Positions 60,055 to 64,000 of a stretch of 64,000 bases of DNA are shown piece by piece. The stretch covers positions 393,935,581 to 393,999,580 of the forward strand of contig NC_058518.1 of assembly GCF_904849725.1 (NCBI RefSeq), read 5' to 3'. Below the pieces are notes generated by a model. That model was given only the letters and a program-made list of their open reading frames with translations, searched no databases and was not told the DNA's origin. The position numbers and the translations under genes were made by a program. The DNA is from Hordeum vulgare subsp. vulgare. Taxonomy: Eukaryota > Streptophyta > Magnoliopsida > Poales > Poaceae. How positions within the stretch are numbered: the stretch's first letter is position 1; the number at the start of each line of letters is the position of its first letter.

Positions 60055-60755
60055 TCACGTATCGTTGTCTTTGGTATTCAAACCATAAGTAGGGTGAACA
60101 CTCATCATCTTAAGGACTTCATCTCTCTTACTAGATGGTTCACTACTATTTTAGGAACAAAAACAGACTTGGTGGTCTTATTATGGGCAAAATTTGGAGT
60201 GTTCTGCACAGCGGCAAAAGCGGAACCCAAGTTGGTTATAACATCCTCTAGTTTGCCAATCCTAGCGGAATCATGACCTAGTTTTTCGTTAACTATGGAT
60301 TCCCTCTCCTTTCAAATTTTCAAATTCATTCCCACCTTGGATCCGTACTGAGTGATTTGATTGTGGATCTTTTTATCCAAATTCTCAATGAGTTCAATCG
60401 GAGCAACTTTATTTTCAATGATATCCAGCCTACGCATCACATATTCCAAAGTTAAGGTAGTTCCATTAACCATGTGTGGGGGTGAGCCTACCAAATTTAT
60501 TAAAGCACCGTAAGAATCAACGGTATGGATACCCAAGAAATTTACGCCTATGATGGTGTCAAGAACATACCTATTCCAAGGGGAAATACCCACATAAAAG
60601 CTGCGAAGCAGGACGGTAGTAGATTGCTTACGAGTAGATCTACTCTGAGCATTGCAAATCCTATACCAAGCATCCTTTAAGTTTTCATCCTCATTTTGTT
60701 TGAAATTGAGAACTTCGCTCTCGGGAGTATCGTTCGACGCGGTAGGTCTAGCCAT
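60055..60755 (-). pseudogene. Gag-like ORF of NG1, frameshifted
   Basis: It begins at MARPTASNDTPESEVLNF (60755), the same start as NG3 and NG4, and has the half Retrotrans_gag segment (ENLKDAWYRICNAQ, SFYVGISPWNR). The frame ends at LKI near 60312, where an A-run is one base shorter than in NG4. Downstream sequence still encodes the family C-terminus in another frame and closes at the usual stop (60055-60057). An upstream in-frame ATG (60800) adds residues not shared with the relatives, so I prefer 60755. Confidence 0.8.
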
Positions 60756-60937
60756 GGGGACAGGTAGACTATCCCACACAAGCAGACAGAAAGCAAGCAA
60801 AAGAAAAGGGCGAATGAAAAAGGCAAATATTTTTGCATTTTTTTTTCAGAAGTGGGGGAGAGGAAAATGAGAGACAAAAAAAAGTAAATGTAAGAGACGA
60901 GTTTGCAACACTTACTTGGATAAGCTTCACTTGATGC

Positions 60938-60955
60938 TCCCCGGCAACGGCGCCA
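60938..60955 (-). other. NG1 primer-binding site, perfect tRNA-Asp match
   Basis: TCCCCGGCAACGGCGCCA equals the last 18 nt of plant tRNA-Asp including CCA, as I recall that sequence. It lies 11 nt from the 5' LTR. It is the reference for the degenerate motifs in the other NG copies. Confidence 0.9.
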
Positions 60956-60966
60956 GAAATTCTTCT

Positions 60967-62477
60967 TGCTACCTCTTGAGCTTGCGTTGGTTTTTTCCCT
61001 TGAAGAGGAAAGGGTGATGCAGCACAGTAGCAGTAAGTATTTCTCTTAGTTTGAGAACCAAGGTATCAATCCAGTAGGAGTATCAAGATGAGGCACCAAT
61101 GTACCTACACAAAAACAGCAAACTTGCACCCAACGCTACAAAGGGGTTTTCAATCCCTTCACGATTGATTGCAAGGTGAGATCTGAAGGCGGAAAGTGCA
61201 ACAAAGTAAAATTGTAAGGCTGAAAATACAATGTGAAGTAGACCCGGGGGCCATAGTGTTCACTAGAGGCTTCTCTCAAGATAGAAAATATTACGGTGGG
61301 TGAACGAATTAATGTCGAGCAATTGATAGAACCGCGCAAAGTCATGACGATATCTAAGGCAATGATCATACATATAGGCATCACGTCCGAGACAAGTAGA
61401 CCAATACTTTCTGCATCTACTACTATTACTCCACACATCAACCGCTATCCAGCATGCATCTAGTGTATTGAGTTCATGACAAACAGAGTAACGCCTTAAG
61501 CAAGATGACATGATGTAGAGGGATAAATTCATGCAATAGATATAAACCCCATCTTTTTACCCTTGATGGCAACAACACGATCCGTGCCTCGCTACCCCTT
61601 GTGTCACTGGGTGAGGTCACTGCACGGTATGAACCCAAAACCAAGCACTTCTCCCATTGCAAGAATCATAGATCAAGTTGGCCAAACAAAACCCACAACT
61701 CGAAGAGAATTACAAGGATATGAAATCATGCATATAAGAGATCAAAAGAAACTCAAATAAGATTCATAGATAATCTGATCATAAATCCGCAATTAATCGG
61801 ATCTCAACAAACACACCGCAAAAGAAGATTACATCGGATAGATCTCCATGAAGATCATGGAGAACTTTGTATTGAAGATCCAAGAGAGAGAAGTAGCCAT
61901 CTAGCTACTAGCTATGGACCCGAAGGTCTATGGTGAACTACTCATGCATCATCGGAGAGGCAATGGTGTTGATGAAGAAGCCCTCCGTATCCGAATCCCC
62001 CCTCCGGCAGGGCACCAGAACGTGCCCCAGATGGGATCTTGTAGAGACAGAAGCTTGCGGCGGCGGAAAAGTATTTTCGTGGATCTCTGCCGTGGTTTTG
62101 GATTTTTCGAGGATTTATAGGCGGAAGAAGTAGGGAAGAGGAGCCACCGGGGGCCCACAAGCCTGCTAGGCGCGGGTCCCCCCAGGCCGTAGCTAGGGAG
62201 CTTGTGGCCTCCCCTGGCGCCATCTGCCTTGGTTCTCAAGCTCCCTGCGTATCTTTTGTTCCAGAAAAAATCTTTTCGGATGTTTTATTCTGTTTGGACT
62301 CCGTTTAATATTCTCCTGTGAAAAGGGTCAAAAACACGGAAAAACAAGGATTGACACTTGGCACTGAGTTGATAAGTTAGTCCCAAAAAAGATATAAAAG
62401 GCATACAAAACATCCAAAGTTTGACAAGATAATATCATGAATCCATCAAAAATCATAGATACGTTGGAGACGTATCA
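60967..62477 (-). repeat. NG1 5' LTR
   Basis: It is 1511 bp, TGCTACCTCTTGAG.. to ..GACGTATCA, and pairs with 21802-23308. It is followed by TSD ATGCA. Confidence 0.9.
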
Positions 62478-63350
62478 ATGCACAGTCGGGGAGAACACAA
62501 TTTTATCTTGAAATTTTAGCGAGGGATCACCTTATAATGCTACCGTCGTTCTAAGCAAGATAAGGTGCATAAAAGGATTAACATCACATGCAATTCATAA
62601 GTGACATGATATGGCCATGATCTTGTGCTTCTTGATCTCCATCACCAAAGCACCAGCATGATCTTCATCGTCGCTGGCGCCACACCATGATCTCCATCAT
62701 CATGATCTCCATCATCATTCTGCCATCGAGGTTGTCGTGCTATCTATGCTATTACTACTAAAGCTACACCCTAGCAATATAGTAAACGCATCTGCAAACA
62801 CAAACGCTAGTTTAAAGACAACCCTATGGCTCCTACCGGTTGCCGTAGCATCGACGTGCAAGTCGATATTAACTATTACAACATGATCATCTCATACATC
62901 CAATATATCACATCATGTCTTTGGCCATATCACATCACAAGCATACCCTGCAAAAACAAGTTAGACGTCCTCTAATTTGTTGTTGCATGTTTTACGTGGC
63001 TGCTATGGGTATCTAGTATGATCGCATCTTACTTACGCAAAAACCACAACGAAGATGTGCAAATTGATATTTAACCTCTCTCCAAGGACCGCCTCGGTCA
63101 AATCCAATTCAACTAAAGTTGAAGAAACACACACCCGCCAGTCATCTTTATGCAACAAGTTGCATATTAGTCGATGAAACCGGTCTCTCGTAAGCGTACG
63201 AGTAATGTTGGTCCGCACCGCTTCAATCCAACAATACCGCCGAATCGAGAAAAGACTAAGGAGGGCAGCAAATCAAACATCAATGCCCACAAAAACTTTT
63301 GTGTTCTACTCGAGATTACATCTACGCATGAACCTAGCTCATGATGCCAC
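62478..63350 (-). other. ANG1 leader, LTR-proximal part, with degenerate primer site
   Basis: On the minus strand this long non-coding leader starts beside the 5' LTR with GTGGCATCATGAGC (63337-63350), a degraded tRNA-iMet site (expected TGGTATCAGAGC). A near-tandem CATGATCTCCATCAT repeat lies at ~62676-62716. I recognise the sequence as BARE/Angela leader from memory. No ORF is convincing. Confidence 0.8.
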
Positions 63351-64000
63351 TGTTGGGGAACGTTGCATGGGAAACAAAAAAATTCCTACGCACACGAAGA
63401 CCTATCATGGTGATGTTCATTTACGAGAGGGATATCGGATCCACATACCCTTGTAGATCTCTTAGCGGGAAGCGTTAAGAAACGTGGTTGATGTAGTGGT
63501 ACAGCTTTGTGATTCAAATCACCGTCGTCCCACGATCTGTCCCACGATCTGTCCCGATCTAGCACCGAATGGACGGCACCTCCGCGTTTAGCACACGTAC
63601 AGCTCGATGACGATCTCCGCCTTCTTGATCCAGCAAGAGAGACGGGGAAGTACATGAGTTCTCTGGCAGCGTGACGGCGCGCCGGTGATGGTGATGATCT
63701 ATTCCTGCAGGGCTCCGCCCGAGCTCCGCAGAAATCCGATCTAGAGGTAGAACCACGAGGTATTGGTTTGGGTTGCACGTGGCAAAGTTGTGTCTCAAAA
63801 ACTCTAAAACCTCTAGTATATATAGGAGGAGGGGAGGGTCTAGCCTCAGGGCTCAAGGGAGCCCCTAGGGCACCGGCCGAAGTGGAGAGGAGGACTCCAA
63901 CTCCAATTCGGTTTGGGGAAGGAGGAGTCCTCCTATCCCTTCCCACCTCCCTCCTTTTTTCTTTTCTTTTGGTTTTCTCTTCTAGCGCCATAGCCCACTT
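63351..64000 (-). repeat. ANG1 5' LTR, last ~650 bp in the window
   Basis: TGTTGGGGAACG.. matches the start of the solo LTR at 24032 and continues past the window end. A TATA element (CCTATATATAC on the minus strand) lies at ~63814-63826. Confidence 0.88.

Larger units (their letters stand above)
21802..62477 (-). mobile_element. NG1: non-autonomous gypsy-like element carrying the SUK stack
   Basis: It is flanked by GTGCA (21797-21801) and ATGCA (62478-62482), a 5-bp TSD with one mismatch. After removing SUK (33,934 bp plus a 5-bp TSD) it is ~6.7 kb, like NG3 (6.9 kb) and NG4 (6.7 kb). Minus-strand order is 5' LTR (60967-62477), perfect primer site, frameshifted gag-like ORF, hairpin block, non-coding region, polypurine tract, 3' LTR (21802-23308). 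Confidence 0.9.
16286..64000 (-). mobile_element. ANG1: Angela/BARE-type copia element, the outermost layer of the window
   Basis: This is a minus-strand copia element split by NG1. Pieces: 3' LTR remnant (16286-17364), polypurine tract, gag-pol pseudogene (17470-21400), leader (21401-21801 and 62478-63350), degenerate primer site (63337-63349) and 5' LTR (63351 to beyond 64000). The leader closes at GGTGCA|CAGTCGG when NG1 is removed, and the same joined sequence is seen uninterrupted at about 1060-1085 in ANG2. Heavy frame decay and its position as host of the other insertions make it the oldest element here. Confidence 0.88.

Noticed and set aside
60938..60955. Possible tRNA gene fragment matching the tRNA-Asp 3' end
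   Set aside because: The match is 18 nt, includes the CCA that plant tRNA genes do not encode, and sits next to an LTR, so it is a primer-binding site.
1..64000. Host gene, tRNA/rRNA gene, CRISPR array, bacterial operon or DNA transposon
   Set aside because: All long frames with recognisable domains are retroelement proteins. I saw no exon structure, no CACTA or MITE termini and no regularly spaced repeats with unique spacers.

Overview
The window is plant DNA from a large, repeat-rich grass genome, most likely a member of the Triticeae (wheat, barley, rye, Aegilops). I base this on LTR sequences I recognise from memory: the BARE/Angela/WIS copia family (LTR beginning TGTTGGAA..ATGCCCTAGAGG) and the Sukkula large retrotransposon derivative (LTR ending ..GGGTCGCATCTTGGGCGT..). 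I find no host gene, tRNA, rRNA, CRISPR or bacterial feature. Essentially every base can be assigned to an LTR retrotransposon inserted in another one.

Labels used below: ANG = BARE/Angela-type copia; NG = a non-autonomous Ty3/gypsy family with ~1.5-1.65 kb LTRs, a tRNA-Asp primer site and one short ORF; SUK = Sukkula-like LARD; ATH = Athila-like Ty3/gypsy element with gag-pol. NG and ATH are my labels, not published names.

Layout, outermost first. ANG1 (minus strand) is the oldest layer. Its 3' LTR remnant is 16286-17364, its decayed gag-pol 17470-21400, its leader 21401-21801 plus 62478-63350, and its 5' LTR runs from 63351 off the right edge. NG2 (minus) sits in the ANG1 3' LTR (5955-16285, left end off-window). 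NG2 was hit twice: by ANG2 (plus, 1016-5954) in its internal region, and by NG3 (minus, 8542-15430) in its 5' LTR. NG1 (minus, 21802-62477) sits in the ANG1 leader. SUK (plus, 23797-57730) sits in NG1. The SUK 5' LTR carries an ANG solo LTR (24032-25841) and ATH (minus, 27079-47557). ATH carries NG4 (plus, 39248-45927). ANG1 > NG1 > SUK > ATH > NG4 is therefore a five-deep stack. Most insertions show 5-bp target-site duplications (TSDs), and the intact SUK 3' LTR serves as an empty-site control for two of them.

Coding content is retroelement only. ANG2 keeps one frame through gag, protease, integrase, RT and part of RNase H, with two nonsense codons and a truncated end. ANG1 and ATH gag-pol are heavily broken. 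NG3 and NG4 keep an intact gag-like ORF of 224 and 233 codons; NG1 has the same ORF frameshifted. NG2 has a different 249-codon ORF in the same slot. None of these elements looks autonomous. NG and SUK would need enzymes from other elements.

The most interesting signals are: primer-site-like motifs captured inside NG LTR ends; exchange of the ORF cassette between NG copies; a conserved hairpin block just after the ORF in all NG copies; internal copies of the NG polypurine-tract motif; a three-LTR tandem in ATH with an extra partial LTR; and a microhomology/filler junction that truncates ANG2.
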